Shown here piece by piece: positions 7,847-16,770 of a stretch of DNA of 64,000 nucleotides; the stretch's first letter is position 1, and each line of letters begins with the position of its first letter. The notes under the pieces are model-generated. The model ran no database searches, was not told the origin of the DNA, and saw nothing but the letters and a program-made list of their open reading frames with translations. A program made the position numbers and the translations under genes. This DNA is from CAZJVD01 sp964549505 (GTDB lineage Bacteria > Bdellovibrionota > UBA1018 > CAZJVD01). The stretch lies in assembly GCA_964549505.1 (NCBI GenBank), contig CAZJVD010000004.1:62001-126000 (forward strand), read 5' to 3'.

Positions 7847-8797
7847 ATGAAAAGCGAAAAAATACAACCCATCCCTGAAGGTAAAAACATGAGAGCGGTC
7901 TCACGTCGTATGACCGACGATGTTCTCCATTTGGAAACGTTGGAGGTCGCAAAACGAGAAAAGCAGGCCACGTATGAGCTGCTGGAGTTTCTACATGAGG
8001 TTGATAGGAGACGACTGTATTCTCTGAGAGGATATTCGAGCCTGTTCGTGTACGTACGAGATTACCTCGGCTACGGTGAACGGCAGGCATTTGAACGAGT
8101 CGCTGCGATGCGCTTGGTCTTCAAAGTTGAAGAAGTAAAGACGGCTCTTCAAGACGGCAGACTCAATCTCACGACGACGGCGCAGTTGGCGGTTCATGTG
8201 AGAAGAAAAAAGCTAACAGCGGCGCAAACCCGAGAGCTGCTACCAGAGATCGAGGCGCGCTCGAAGCGCGAGATCGAGCGAATTTTCGAGCCAACAAAAC
8301 TTAAGACAATCAGGCTTGAAATCGACGACGAATGCGAACGGCTGCTCGAGCGATTCAAAGAACTCGAGGGAAATCCCGCAATGACTCCAAGTGACTGTTT
8401 GAAATCCGCCCTGAAACGATCGATCGCAATCAAAGAGAAGAAAAACACGGGTGCGTACAATAACCGTCGCGGCGATGCGCCGGCGATTGAGATCGCTGAC
8501 GTTCCGTCACTTGTGCCGGCACAAGTACAGACGCGGCTTAGATCACGATCTCGCTACATTTTAAAATCCGCGCGCGAGGCGATCATCGCACGAGCTCATC
8601 ATCAGTGCGAGTACGTCGATCTGAAAACAGATCGCCGCTGCGACGGAAGGCACAGTCTGCAGTTCGACCACGTCACGCCGTTCGCACTTGGAGGAAAAAC
8701 GATCGAAACGAATCTGCAACTACTCTGCGCTGCGCACAACCGACTGCGGGCGATTCAAAGTTATGGGGAACAGGTCATGCGCCAGTGGATCGAGTAG
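7847..8797 (+). CDS. HNH endonuclease, 13E12-repeat/DUF222-like type
   Basis: 316 residues from the ATG at 7847, chosen because GAGG lies 8 bases upstream; an in-frame ATG at 7814 lacks this. The N-terminal 200 residues are helical and charged. A proline-rich linker (DAPAIEIADVPSL) precedes a C-terminal HNH module: CEY...RRC, then LQFDHVTPFALGG, then NLQLLCAAHN. The two Cys pairs and D-H...N...H fit a zinc-supported beta-beta-alpha-metal nuclease fold. Such genes occur in many copies in some Bdellovibrio-like and actinobacterial genomes and behave like mobile or rapidly duplicating genes. It interrupts the division cluster between ftsI and murE. Natural target and role are unknown. Confidence 0.85.
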   Translation: MKSEKIQPIPEGKNMRAVSRRMTDDVLHLETLEVAKREKQATYELLEFLHEVDRRRLYSLRGYSSLFVYVRDYLGYGERQAFERVAAMRLVFKVEEVKTALQDGRLNLTTTAQLAVHVRRKKLTAAQTRELLPEIEARSKREIERIFEPTKLKTIRLEIDDECERLLERFKELEGNPAMTPSDCLKSALKRSIAIKEKKNTGAYNNRRGDAPAIEIADVPSLVPAQVQTRLRSRSRYILKSAREAIIARAHHQCEYVDLKTDRRCDGRHSLQFDHVTPFALGGKTIETNLQLLCAAHNRLRAIQSYGEQVMRQWIE

Positions 8798-8846
8798 CGA
8801 AGCCCGCGGCACGCTCTTTCCATCAGTCGTACGGGCGCCCTTTGGG

Positions 8847-8912
8847 CTGTGATACGGCCTGTGATCGGGCCTGTGATCGGGCTGTGATATGGCCTTTGAG
8901 GCGGCCTGTGAT
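8847..8912 (+). repeat. Short 12-bp-period repeats (CTGTGAT) just upstream of murE
   Basis: CTGTGAT occurs at 8847, 8859, 8871, 8882 and 8906, with spacings of 12, 12, 11 and 24 bases. The fuller unit is GGCCTGTGATCG. The array ends 13 bases before the murE ATG and abuts its AAGGA ribosome binding site. It could be a slippage-prone array, a multi-site operator with near-helical phasing, or debris from the HNH insertion. Confidence 0.75.
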
Positions 8913-8924
8913 AAGGATCGATCG

Positions 8925-10493
8925 ATGCCGAGCGTGATGACAAAGACTTGGGCCCGTTTCATAGCGGATTTGCCGCCGGCACTGCAGACGCTCTTTTCGA
9001 GCGAGACCCTGTCTGCATTGAGAAACGAAACCGCGCCGATCGGTGTGCCACGCGACGATAGCCGAAGCGTTCAACCGGGTGACGTATTTTTTGCGCTCCA
9101 AGGTTCAAAAGTCGATGGTCATGTTTACGTCGACGCCGTGACGGAAAAAAATGCATGGGTGATCGGAAGCCGGTTCGGTGCGGATCGCACGAGTGTGTTG
9201 GTGAGTCAGGGAGAGACGCGAAGCCGTAGCGACGCAGATCGGCTGCAGATTCGCGTCGTCGACGGCAGCGATCGCTCGGTTCGAAAGCTCTTTGCGTGGA
9301 TGAGTTCTTGGTATTTCGATCATCCCTCGCGCGATCTGGAGATCGTCGGTGTGACAGGAACTTCGGGGAAGACGACGACGACCTATCTCATTCGATCGAT
9401 TCTCGAGGCCGCCGGGAAAAAAACAGGAATCATCGGTACGGTCGAAAATCGTGTGGGTGAGAAAACATGGACCGTCACACACACGACTCCAAGCGCTTTT
9501 GAGCTCCAGAGACTTTTAAGTGAAATGAAAATGGCCGGGGCGCGGGCTGTGGTGATGGAAGTCAGCAGCCATGCCCTTGAACAGGAACGTGTGTTCGCAA
9601 CGGGCTTCAGCGCCGCCGCGTTTCTGAACCTCACTCCAGAGCATCTCGACTACCACCCGAGCATGGACGCTTATTTTGAAGCAAAAGTCAGGCTCTTCAA
9701 GCAGGGCTTTGAATGGAGTCGTTGGCAAGGCAAACGTCCGATCGGCGTTGTTGCTTCGTTGCCTGGAGCGGTCTGGAATCAACGCTTACTGGATCGTGAC
9801 AGCGCGCTGAAGGGGTCGACGAGGGGCGTCTGGGAGCTGAGTGCGGACGGAATTCGTGGAACGTGGAAACCAGAGAGTATGCCGACGTCGGAAGGCATCT
9901 CGATCGTGTCGTCGTTGGTCGGTGATTTCAACACCCAGAACGTCGAAGTCGCGCTCAGCATCTGCCATGCTCTGGGTGTAGCTGAGAAAGCCCTCGCGAA
10001 AGGCATTTTCAATCTCAAGGGGGTTGCCGGGCGTCTCGAGCGTGTGGACACCGGTAAGAAGCCGTTTCGTGTTCTTGTTGATTATGCGCACAAGCCGGAC
10101 GCTCTTGAAAAAGTTCTTAAGACGGTTCGCCCGCTCTGCCGCGGAAAAATCACACTCGTTTTTGGGTGTGGCGGTGATCGTGACAAAACCAAACGTCCTG
10201 TCATGGGTGCGCTCGCCGAGAAGCTGGCCGATCGTGTGATTGTTACGTCCGACAATCCGCGTACGGAAGATCCAAGTGCGATCGTTCAGAGTATTCTTAG
10301 TGGAATGAAAACGTGGGCATCCGTTGTCGTGGAATTGGATCGTCGTTCTGCGATTCAGCAGGCGGTTTTGGGCGCGTGCGAGGGGGATATCGTCCTGATT
10401 GCTGGCAAAGGTCATGAAAAGACTCAGGAGAGAAACGGGCGAAAAGCGCCTTTTGACGACGTTGAGATCGCCCGATCGTTTCTAGAAAACTAA
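8925..10493 (+). CDS. murE: UDP-MurNAc-L-Ala-D-Glu:meso-diaminopimelate ligase MurE
   Basis: 522 residues from ATG 8925, which has AAGGA at 8913-8917; the earlier ATG at 8889 lies within the repeat array and is not favoured. The ATP loop GVTGTSGKTTTT is at 142-153, the Mur-ligase block EVSSHALEQERV follows, and DNPR at 443-446 is the signature of enzymes that add meso-DAP rather than lysine. It adds the third residue of the stem peptide in the cytoplasm. murF, its normal next neighbour, is missing: mraY follows after 69 bases. Confidence 0.97.
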   Translation: MPSVMTKTWARFIADLPPALQTLFSSETLSALRNETAPIGVPRDDSRSVQPGDVFFALQGSKVDGHVYVDAVTEKNAWVIGSRFGADRTSVLVSQGETRSRSDADRLQIRVVDGSDRSVRKLFAWMSSWYFDHPSRDLEIVGVTGTSGKTTTTYLIRSILEAAGKKTGIIGTVENRVGEKTWTVTHTTPSAFELQRLLSEMKMAGARAVVMEVSSHALEQERVFATGFSAAAFLNLTPEHLDYHPSMDAYFEAKVRLFKQGFEWSRWQGKRPIGVVASLPGAVWNQRLLDRDSALKGSTRGVWELSADGIRGTWKPESMPTSEGISIVSSLVGDFNTQNVEVALSICHALGVAEKALAKGIFNLKGVAGRLERVDTGKKPFRVLVDYAHKPDALEKVLKTVRPLCRGKITLVFGCGGDRDKTKRPVMGALAEKLADRVIVTSDNPRTEDPSAIVQSILSGMKTWASVVVELDRRSAIQQAVLGACEGDIVLIAGKGHEKTQERNGRKAPFDDVEIARSFLEN

Positions 10494-10562
10494 AATCATT
10501 CCGGTAGGTTAGACAGTTTTTCTTGACAGCCGTACTCGGCGATTGCTACGTTCGTCACAATC

Positions 10563-11639
10563 ATGCTCTTTCACTTTCTCTATCCTCTGGCCGCCGAGCA
10601 TTCGATCTTTAACGTCTTTAAATACATTACCTTCCGAACCTTTGGTGCTGCGATCACGGCTGTGATGATCAGCATGATTCTGGGACCGCGATTTATTCGC
10701 ATGCTTCAGCGCCACCAAATCGGTCAAGAGGTGCGCGATGATGGTCCTCGTTCGCATCTTTCCAAAAAAGGTACGCCGACGATGGGTGGAACGCTGATCT
10801 TGGCTAGCCTTTTTCTGTCGACGTTGCTCTGGGGCGATCTCTCAAACACTTATGTTTGGATTGTTTTGCTGACGACGTTCGCCTTCGGTGTTGTCGGTTA
10901 CATCGATGACTATCGAAAGATTGTTCAAAAGAACTCGAAAGGACTTTCTGCCCGGCAGAAGCTCCTGGTGCAATCGATCGTCGCGATTGCTGTGGGCGTG
11001 TTTCTGTTCACGTCGCGTGATACGCCACCGGTTCTAAAAGTCCCGTTTTTCAAAGACTTCAGTCTCGACTTAGGTCTTTTTTATGTTCCCTTTGTTTGGC
11101 TCGTGATTGTTGGGACTTCCAACGCTGTTAACCTGACGGACGGTTTGGATGGTCTTGCGGTTGGACCTGTGATTACGACGGCGGCGACATTTCTGGTTTT
11201 GGCTTACTGCTCGGGGCACGTGAAGATCGCAGAATATCTACAGATTCCATATATTAACGGAGCTGGGGAAGTGGGTGTCTTTTTAGGCGCCTTGGCAGCC
11301 TCGTGCCTGGGTTTTCTGTGGTTCAATACGTATCCTGCGCAGGTTTTCATGGGCGATGTTGGGTCGCTGGCGTTGGGCGCGGCGCTCGGCACGAGTGCCG
11401 TGATCACAAAAAACGAAATCCTGCTTGCGCTTTGCGGTGGAGTGTTTGTATTAGAAGCACTCTCGGTCATGGCGCAGGTCATCTCTTTCAAAACAACGGG
11501 GCGACGTGTTTTTCGCATGGCGCCGATCCATCATCATTTTGAGCTCAAGGGTTGGCCTGAGCCAAAGGTGATCGTGCGGTTTTGGATTATTTCAGTGCTT
11601 CTGGCGCTCGTCACATTGGCGACCCTGAAGCTTCGATAG
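10563..11639 (+). CDS. mraY: Phospho-MurNAc-pentapeptide translocase MraY
   Basis: 358 residues with about ten membrane spans. The conserved cytoplasmic motifs are visible: KGTPTMGG, DDYRK, NLTDGLDGLA and the C-terminal HHHFELKGWPE. MraY transfers phospho-MurNAc-pentapeptide to undecaprenyl phosphate to make lipid I at the inner membrane. It lies between murE and murD in canonical order apart from the missing murF. No clear ribosome binding site is seen in front of ATG 10563. Confidence 0.97.
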   Translation: MLFHFLYPLAAEHSIFNVFKYITFRTFGAAITAVMISMILGPRFIRMLQRHQIGQEVRDDGPRSHLSKKGTPTMGGTLILASLFLSTLLWGDLSNTYVWIVLLTTFAFGVVGYIDDYRKIVQKNSKGLSARQKLLVQSIVAIAVGVFLFTSRDTPPVLKVPFFKDFSLDLGLFYVPFVWLVIVGTSNAVNLTDGLDGLAVGPVITTAATFLVLAYCSGHVKIAEYLQIPYINGAGEVGVFLGALAASCLGFLWFNTYPAQVFMGDVGSLALGAALGTSAVITKNEILLALCGGVFVLEALSVMAQVISFKTTGRRVFRMAPIHHHFELKGWPEPKVIVRFWIISVLLALVTLATLKLR

Positions 11640-11679
11640 GTGCGGACATGCTTTCCTGTCTGCACGTTTCAAGGAGTTT

Positions 11680-13062
11680 ATGAGTAAGTACAAAGGTAAA
11701 AAAATCTTGGTGGTCGGTTTAGGGCGCTCGGGACTTGCGGTCTGCAAGTATCTCGTCAAGCAGGGCGCGCGCGTGACGGTTACCGATCTCAAACAAAAGC
11801 ATGAGTTGAAAGACGCTGTAAAGGCGTTGGGTGATCTGAAGATCGAAATGGATCTCGGTCGGCACAACCCACAACTTTTTATTGAGGCCGAACTCATTAT
11901 CGTGAGCCCGGGTGTTCCTCTGAATATTAAGCCCCTCGAAGATGCGCGATTGAAAAGCATTCCGATCACGTCTGAGATCGAAATGGCCGCACGTCTGCTG
12001 AAAGAACCGCTCATCGGGGTGACCGGCACCAACGGAAAGACAACGACGACGCATTTGATCCGCGAGATGTTCATGGCCGATAAGAAACCGATCTTTGCGG
12101 GCGGAAACATCGGTACGCCGCTGTTGGAGTATTTCAACGGTGATGAAAAGGTCGACTACGTTGTCGCGGAACTTTCGAGTTTTCAGCTGGAAACGATTGA
12201 AAAACTAGTTCCTGCGGTAGCTGTTTTTACAAATATCACGCCGGACCACCTGGACCGTTACGCCGACATGACTTCGTATATCACCGCAAAGAAAAAGCTA
12301 CTGACAGCGGCTGAGCGCAACAGTTATGTCGTCATCAACTATGACGATACAGTGGTGTCGCAGTTCGCGCGCGATACGCAGGCAAAGGTATTGTATTTTA
12401 CAAAGCAAAATCCTCTGTCCATAGGCGGCGAGTTTGCGGAGCGCTTTCAGGGAGCCTACTTCATTCCAGGTTCTGGACAGGTGATCGCAAAGTTTTCGGG
12501 CAAGGAAGAGTCCTACGAGCTGAAACGTCTCAAGATTTTTGGGGATCATAATAAAGAAAATCTCATGGCAGCGATCTGCGCAGCACGCGCATTAGGTGTT
12601 CGTCCGACAGCCATCCAAACGGTGATCGATACGTTTCCTGGAGTGGAGCATCGCCTCGAGTTTGTGCGTAAGCGCGACGGCGTGTACTTTTTCAATGACT
12701 CAAAGGCGACCAATGTTAACAGCGTGATCAAGAGCCTGATGGCTTTTAAGAACAGCCCGATCATTCTGATCGCCGGAGGCAAAGATAAAGACGGTGATTT
12801 CGCACCGCTTGCGGGACTTGTGAAGGAGAAGTGCAAGCTTCTGATCCTTGTTGGCGAGGCTAAAGAGAAGATCAATCGCGCCATTGGGGACTACGTCGAA
12901 ACGTATCTCGTTGGAACGTTTGAGGAAGCTGTCCTGCTCGCCTACCAAAAATCCCGAAACGGAGATATCATCTTACTATCTCCGGGGTGTGCAAGCTTCG
13001 ACATGTTCCGAAACTACGAGGAGCGCGGCGAGTATTTTAAAAAGTTGGTCATGCAAATCTAG
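11680..13062 (+). CDS. murD: UDP-MurNAc-L-Ala:D-Glu ligase MurD
   Basis: 460 residues. The N-terminal Rossmann-type UDP-binding domain begins VVGLGRSGLAV, the ATP loop is GVTGTNGKTTTT at about residues 112-123, and the third domain contains FNDSKATN and the late block LSPGCASFDMF with FKKLV. It adds D-glutamate to UDP-MurNAc-L-Ala in the cytoplasm. AAGGAG lies just upstream of the ATG. Its 3' end appears to be overlapped by the start of ftsW. Confidence 0.98.
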   Translation: MSKYKGKKILVVGLGRSGLAVCKYLVKQGARVTVTDLKQKHELKDAVKALGDLKIEMDLGRHNPQLFIEAELIIVSPGVPLNIKPLEDARLKSIPITSEIEMAARLLKEPLIGVTGTNGKTTTTHLIREMFMADKKPIFAGGNIGTPLLEYFNGDEKVDYVVAELSSFQLETIEKLVPAVAVFTNITPDHLDRYADMTSYITAKKKLLTAAERNSYVVINYDDTVVSQFARDTQAKVLYFTKQNPLSIGGEFAERFQGAYFIPGSGQVIAKFSGKEESYELKRLKIFGDHNKENLMAAICAARALGVRPTAIQTVIDTFPGVEHRLEFVRKRDGVYFFNDSKATNVNSVIKSLMAFKNSPIILIAGGKDKDGDFAPLAGLVKEKCKLLILVGEAKEKINRAIGDYVETYLVGTFEEAVLLAYQKSRNGDIILLSPGCASFDMFRNYEERGEYFKKLVMQI

Positions 13063-14248
13063 TAACCGATTCAGTGACTTCGGCGCGGCCTGGTGGGCTG
13101 AGCTACGTTCACAAGCCGGCCGCTTTTTTTCCAGCGGTCGTGTTCAAGACTTCCGTCTGACATTCATTATTTTTGCTCTCGTTATCTTTGGCCTGCTGAT
13201 GGTCTTCAGTTCGTCGTTCATCTATGCGCACGAACGTACGGGTGACGGCTTCTTTTTTATCAAGCGCCAACTCATGTTTGCAGTATTGGGCGCTGCACTT
13301 TTCTATCTCGCGAGCCGAATGGACTACCGACTTTGGTTACGTTTTTCGAAGCTAGGTCTTTGGATGTCTCTTTTGCTGCTCATCTTGGTGAGCATTCCGG
13401 GGTTAGGGTCTCGCAGCGGCGGGGCTCAGCGATGGCTCAATCTGGGGCTGCTGACATTTCAGCCCGCGGAACTCGCAAAGTTTTTCATTATTCTCTTTTT
13501 CTCGGCGGCAGCCGCACGGGGTGTTCCACTCGGACGGCGTCTTCTGTTGGTTTTTCCTTCGATGGCGCTTCTGCTAGCGCAACCCGATTTCGGAACGGTG
13601 ATCATTCTGAGTCTCGTGTTGTTGAGTCTGAGTTTTTTGACCGGTGTTCGGGCCCGTATCGTAATCGCCGGCGCGCTGGCGATCGCGGTTGGCGCAGCTA
13701 TTTTGATTATGCGCTCGCCTTATCGTATGGCTCGTCTCGCGACGTACCTCAATCCTTGGGAAGATCCGGCAGGTCGAGGTTTCCAGTTGCTTCAGAGTTT
13801 ACTCGGCGTTTTCAACGGCGAATGGTTGGGTGTCGGTCTCGGAAACGGTAAGCAGAAGCTTTTTTATCTCCCCGAAGCGCACAATGATTTTATCTTTTCC
13901 GTCGTTGGAGAAGAGCTCGGCTTCGCCGGAATCTCGATCGTGATCATCGCTTTTTGTTTTCTGGGTCTGCTGGGGATTTCGAATGCGATGAAAACAATGC
14001 AACGTTCGTCGGATACCACAAATAACTTTGGGCTTTACCTTGGTACCGGCATCACACTTTTGTTGGTCCTGCAGGCCTTCATCAACATGGCTGTTGTTCT
14101 GGGACTCTTGCCCACCAAGGGGCTTACGTTACCGTTCGTGAGTTATGGGGGAAGTGCTCTGACGGTCAATATGTTCATGGCCGGAATTTTGGTGTCGTTG
14201 GGTAGTCGAGCTTTGCCGTCGAAACCACCGCCACGTGTTTTTAGCTAA
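12989..14248 (+). CDS. ftsW: Septal peptidoglycan polymerase FtsW (start uncertain)
   Basis: SEDS-family protein with about ten membrane spans. The first span begins at DFRLTFIIFALVIFGLLMVF (about 13150), and later blocks include GAQRWLNLGLLTFQPAELAK, QPDFGT, EDPAGRGFQL, EAHNDFIFSVVGEELGF and GLLPTKGLTLPFVSYGG. It polymerises lipid II with FtsI. The start is a real problem. In frame, the nearest canonical codon is GTG at 12989, 74 bases inside murD and without a ribosome binding site. The next, ATG 13199, would delete span 1. A T7 run at 13124-13130 would allow a -1 shift from a GTG at 13074. Identity is secure, the N-terminus is not. Confidence 0.93.
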   Translation: MQASTCSETTRSAASILKSWSCKSSNRFSDFGAAWWAELRSQAGRFFSSGRVQDFRLTFIIFALVIFGLLMVFSSSFIYAHERTGDGFFFIKRQLMFAVLGAALFYLASRMDYRLWLRFSKLGLWMSLLLLILVSIPGLGSRSGGAQRWLNLGLLTFQPAELAKFFIILFFSAAAARGVPLGRRLLLVFPSMALLLAQPDFGTVIILSLVLLSLSFLTGVRARIVIAGALAIAVGAAILIMRSPYRMARLATYLNPWEDPAGRGFQLLQSLLGVFNGEWLGVGLGNGKQKLFYLPEAHNDFIFSVVGEELGFAGISIVIIAFCFLGLLGISNAMKTMQRSSDTTNNFGLYLGTGITLLLVLQAFINMAVVLGLLPTKGLTLPFVSYGGSALTVNMFMAGILVSLGSRALPSKPPPRVFS

Positions 14249-14257
14249 GGAGCTTCT

Positions 14258-15364
14258 TTGAAACAGGAAGTATCGGACGGAAAGCAGAAGCGAAGGCTTC
14301 TCATCGCGGGTGGAGGAACGGGCGGTCATGTGCACGCGGGCATCGCAGTAGCCGAGGCATGGAAAGCTCGCTTTGGTACGCAAGCCGAAATCCTGTTTGT
14401 TGGTAGCGCGCGCGGACTTGAAGCATCGCTCGTACCGTCAGCCGGGTATCCGCTGGCGCTCCTTCGTCTGGGCACGCTCAATCGTGTTTCTTGGCGGCAA
14501 CGGCTGACGACCTTGTTCTGGATGCCGTGGGCGATGATTCGATCGTTGATGCTGCTTGTGACCTTTCGGCCTGAAGCGGTGATCGGAGTGGGCGGGTATG
14601 CATCGGGGCCGGTTGTTTTTCTAGCGGCGGCGCTGGAGTGGATCTGGGGTGGACACACGGCGATTCTTGAACAGAACTCCGTTGCTGGGATGACCAACCG
14701 AATCTTGGGTCGAGCGGTTTCGAAAGTGTTTTCCGCGTTTGGTTTTAAGCCCGGTGTTTTCAGTGCTGAAAAAGTTGTGGTCACCGGCAATCCCATTCGA
14801 TCGAAGTTTACGCCACGCCCACCGGCGAAGCGTCGTCCGTTTCATGTTCTGATTTTTGGCGGTAGTCAGGGTGCGGTTGGACTCAACTCCGTTGTTATCG
14901 AAACCTTGGAGCATCTTCGGTCGCATCGGAACGAGATCACGTTCACCCACCAAACGGGTGCTTTAGATGTGCCGCGCGTTCGCGAAATGTATGAAAAGAA
15001 TGGCTTAAAAGCCGAAGTTTTACCGTTCATTCAGGATATGTCGTCAGCGTACGAGCGGTCGTCGTTAGTGATTTGCCGTGCGGGGGCCTCTAGCTTAGCG
15101 GAAATCGCTGCTGTTGGACGAGCTGCCATTTTGATTCCGCTCCCGACAGCCGCAGACAACCATCAGGAGTTCAATGCTCGATGTTTTTCGGATCAAGGAG
15201 CCGCTCGACTCTTAAACCAAAAAGAGATAAATAGTTCGGTATTGGCCCAGGAAATTCTTCGGTTTTTTGAGCAACCGGAGCTGATCGACGAAATGGAGCA
15301 AAAGGTTAAGTGGTTTTATCGCCCGAACGCCGCACAGGAAATCGTCCATCATTTGATCCGTTAG
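14258..15364 (+). CDS. murG: UDP-GlcNAc transferase MurG
   Basis: 368 residues, GT-B fold. GGGTGGHV near residues 19-26 is the lipid-I-binding loop, followed by GGYASGPVV, HTAILEQNSVAGMTNR, and the C-terminal UDP-binding part with FGGSQGAVGLN and CRAGASSLAEIAAVGRAAILIP. It converts lipid I to lipid II on the inner face of the membrane. It starts at TTG 14258 with AAGGAG eight bases upstream, 9 bases after ftsW. The last 55 bases are overlapped by the murC start. Confidence 0.97.
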   Translation: MKQEVSDGKQKRRLLIAGGGTGGHVHAGIAVAEAWKARFGTQAEILFVGSARGLEASLVPSAGYPLALLRLGTLNRVSWRQRLTTLFWMPWAMIRSLMLLVTFRPEAVIGVGGYASGPVVFLAAALEWIWGGHTAILEQNSVAGMTNRILGRAVSKVFSAFGFKPGVFSAEKVVVTGNPIRSKFTPRPPAKRRPFHVLIFGGSQGAVGLNSVVIETLEHLRSHRNEITFTHQTGALDVPRVREMYEKNGLKAEVLPFIQDMSSAYERSSLVICRAGASSLAEIAAVGRAAILIPLPTAADNHQEFNARCFSDQGAARLLNQKEINSSVLAQEILRFFEQPELIDEMEQKVKWFYRPNAAQEIVHHLIR

Positions 15365-16770
15365 CGGGTCGTCGGATTCACCTACATTTTATCGGTATCG
15401 GTGGCATTGGAATGAGCGGACTCGCGCTCGTATTTCGTAATCAGGGTTACGAAGTATCGGGGTCCGATCTTCGCGCTTCGGAAACCACGGAGCTTCTCAC
15501 ACGAAGCGGTATCAAGGTTTTTACTGGGCACGCGCCCGAGCATGTCGGCGACGCCACGGTTGTGGTTGTTTCATCAGCCGTTCAAGGCACAAATCCGGAA
15601 GTGGTTGAAGCGCACAAGCGCAAGGTCCCGGTCGTCAAGCGTGCGGAGATCCTTGGTGAGTTGATGCGCGGTCGTCATGGGATCGCGGTCGCCGGGACTC
15701 ACGGAAAAACAACGTCCACATCGATGATCGGTCTGATTGTTCAGGCAGCCGGCTGGGATCCGACTGTTGTTGTTGGTGGGCGTGTGGATGGTTTTGGTGG
15801 AAACGCTAAGCTTGGTGCAGGTACGTGGGTGGTTGCTGAAGCTGACGAGAGCGACGGCTCGTTCCTGCAGCTGCCGGCGACGTACGCATTGATCACCAAT
15901 ATCGATAACGATCATCTGGATTATTTTCACACGCTGGAGGCACTCGAAAAGGCTTTTGTCGACTTCGAGGGCAAGCTTCCATTCTACGGTTGTGCTGTGG
16001 TCTGTGGCGATGACCCAGGTGTCGCCCGCGTCCAGAGTAGCTTTGCAAAACCGTTTCTTTGTTACGGTTTTAATGAAAGCAATGATTTCTACGCTCGCGA
16101 CGTCGTATTAAAGAACTTTGGTTCGACATTTCAAGTCGTCGAGCGCACGCGCGAGGGTCAGCTGATCGAACGTGGTGAAGTACGCGTTGGGGTTCCTGGA
16201 CGCCACAATGCTTTGAATGCGTTAGGTGCGGTGACTTTAGCTTTGCAGCTCGGAATTTCGATCGAGACGTGCTCGATGGCACTTGGGGCGTTCACCGGTG
16301 TACGACGCCGTTTCGAGATCAAGTGGCGTTCTGCAGATGGACGTAAGCTCATGGTGGATGATTATGGTCATCACCCAACGGAGATTCGAGCGACACTCGC
16401 GGCCGCTCGAGAGAATTGGTCGGGTCGCATCGTGACGGTGTTTCAGCCGCATCGCTTTTCGCGTACGAAGATTTGCTGGGATGCTTTTCTCGGTTGTTTT
16501 CGTGAAACGGATGTTTTGCTCGGGATGGATATCTACCCGGCCGGTGAGGCGCCAGTTGAGGGTGTGTCGACCGACCGACTTCTCGATGGGATGCGGACCG
16601 TTCCGCAACGAAAGCCAGAAGTGCTGTACACGCCCCTGCCCGCCGACGTTCGCGGCTGGATCGAGAAGGAGTCACGCCCTGGCGACCTTCTACTTTTTTC
16701 GGGTGCTGGATCGATTTCGCAGTTAGCGACGGAGATCGCTGCGGACTGGAAGAAACGTGAAAGCCATTGA
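15310..16770 (+). CDS. murC: UDP-MurNAc:L-Ala ligase MurC
   Basis: 486 residues from GTG 15310, the only in-frame canonical start before the first conserved block, with AAAAGG placed about 5 bases upstream. This gives a 55-base overlap with murG. Motifs are HFIGIGGIGMSGLA (UDP-binding), GTHGKTTSTSM (ATP loop), EADESDGSF, and DDYGHHPTEI in the C-terminal domain. It adds the first L-Ala of the stem peptide. It is followed by murB with a 14-base overlap. In many genomes a murC-ddl pair or fusion is seen; here ddl is absent. Confidence 0.97.
   Translation: MVLSPERRTGNRPSFDPLAGRRIHLHFIGIGGIGMSGLALVFRNQGYEVSGSDLRASETTELLTRSGIKVFTGHAPEHVGDATVVVVSSAVQGTNPEVVEAHKRKVPVVKRAEILGELMRGRHGIAVAGTHGKTTSTSMIGLIVQAAGWDPTVVVGGRVDGFGGNAKLGAGTWVVAEADESDGSFLQLPATYALITNIDNDHLDYFHTLEALEKAFVDFEGKLPFYGCAVVCGDDPGVARVQSSFAKPFLCYGFNESNDFYARDVVLKNFGSTFQVVERTREGQLIERGEVRVGVPGRHNALNALGAVTLALQLGISIETCSMALGAFTGVRRRFEIKWRSADGRKLMVDDYGHHPTEIRATLAAARENWSGRIVTVFQPHRFSRTKICWDAFLGCFRETDVLLGMDIYPAGEAPVEGVSTDRLLDGMRTVPQRKPEVLYTPLPADVRGWIEKESRPGDLLLFSGAGSISQLATEIAADWKKRESH

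Noticed and set aside
8847..8912. CTGTGAT repeats considered as a CRISPR array
   Set aside because: Units are only 7-12 bases with no unique spacers and no cas genes.
9786..10415. Minus-strand frame of 209 residues opposite murE
   Set aside because: Shadow of murE; no ribosome binding site and no recognisable domain.
13074..13160. A separate small gene starting at GTG 13074
   Set aside because: The frame ends after about 28 codons and only makes sense as a possible shifted N-terminus of ftsW.
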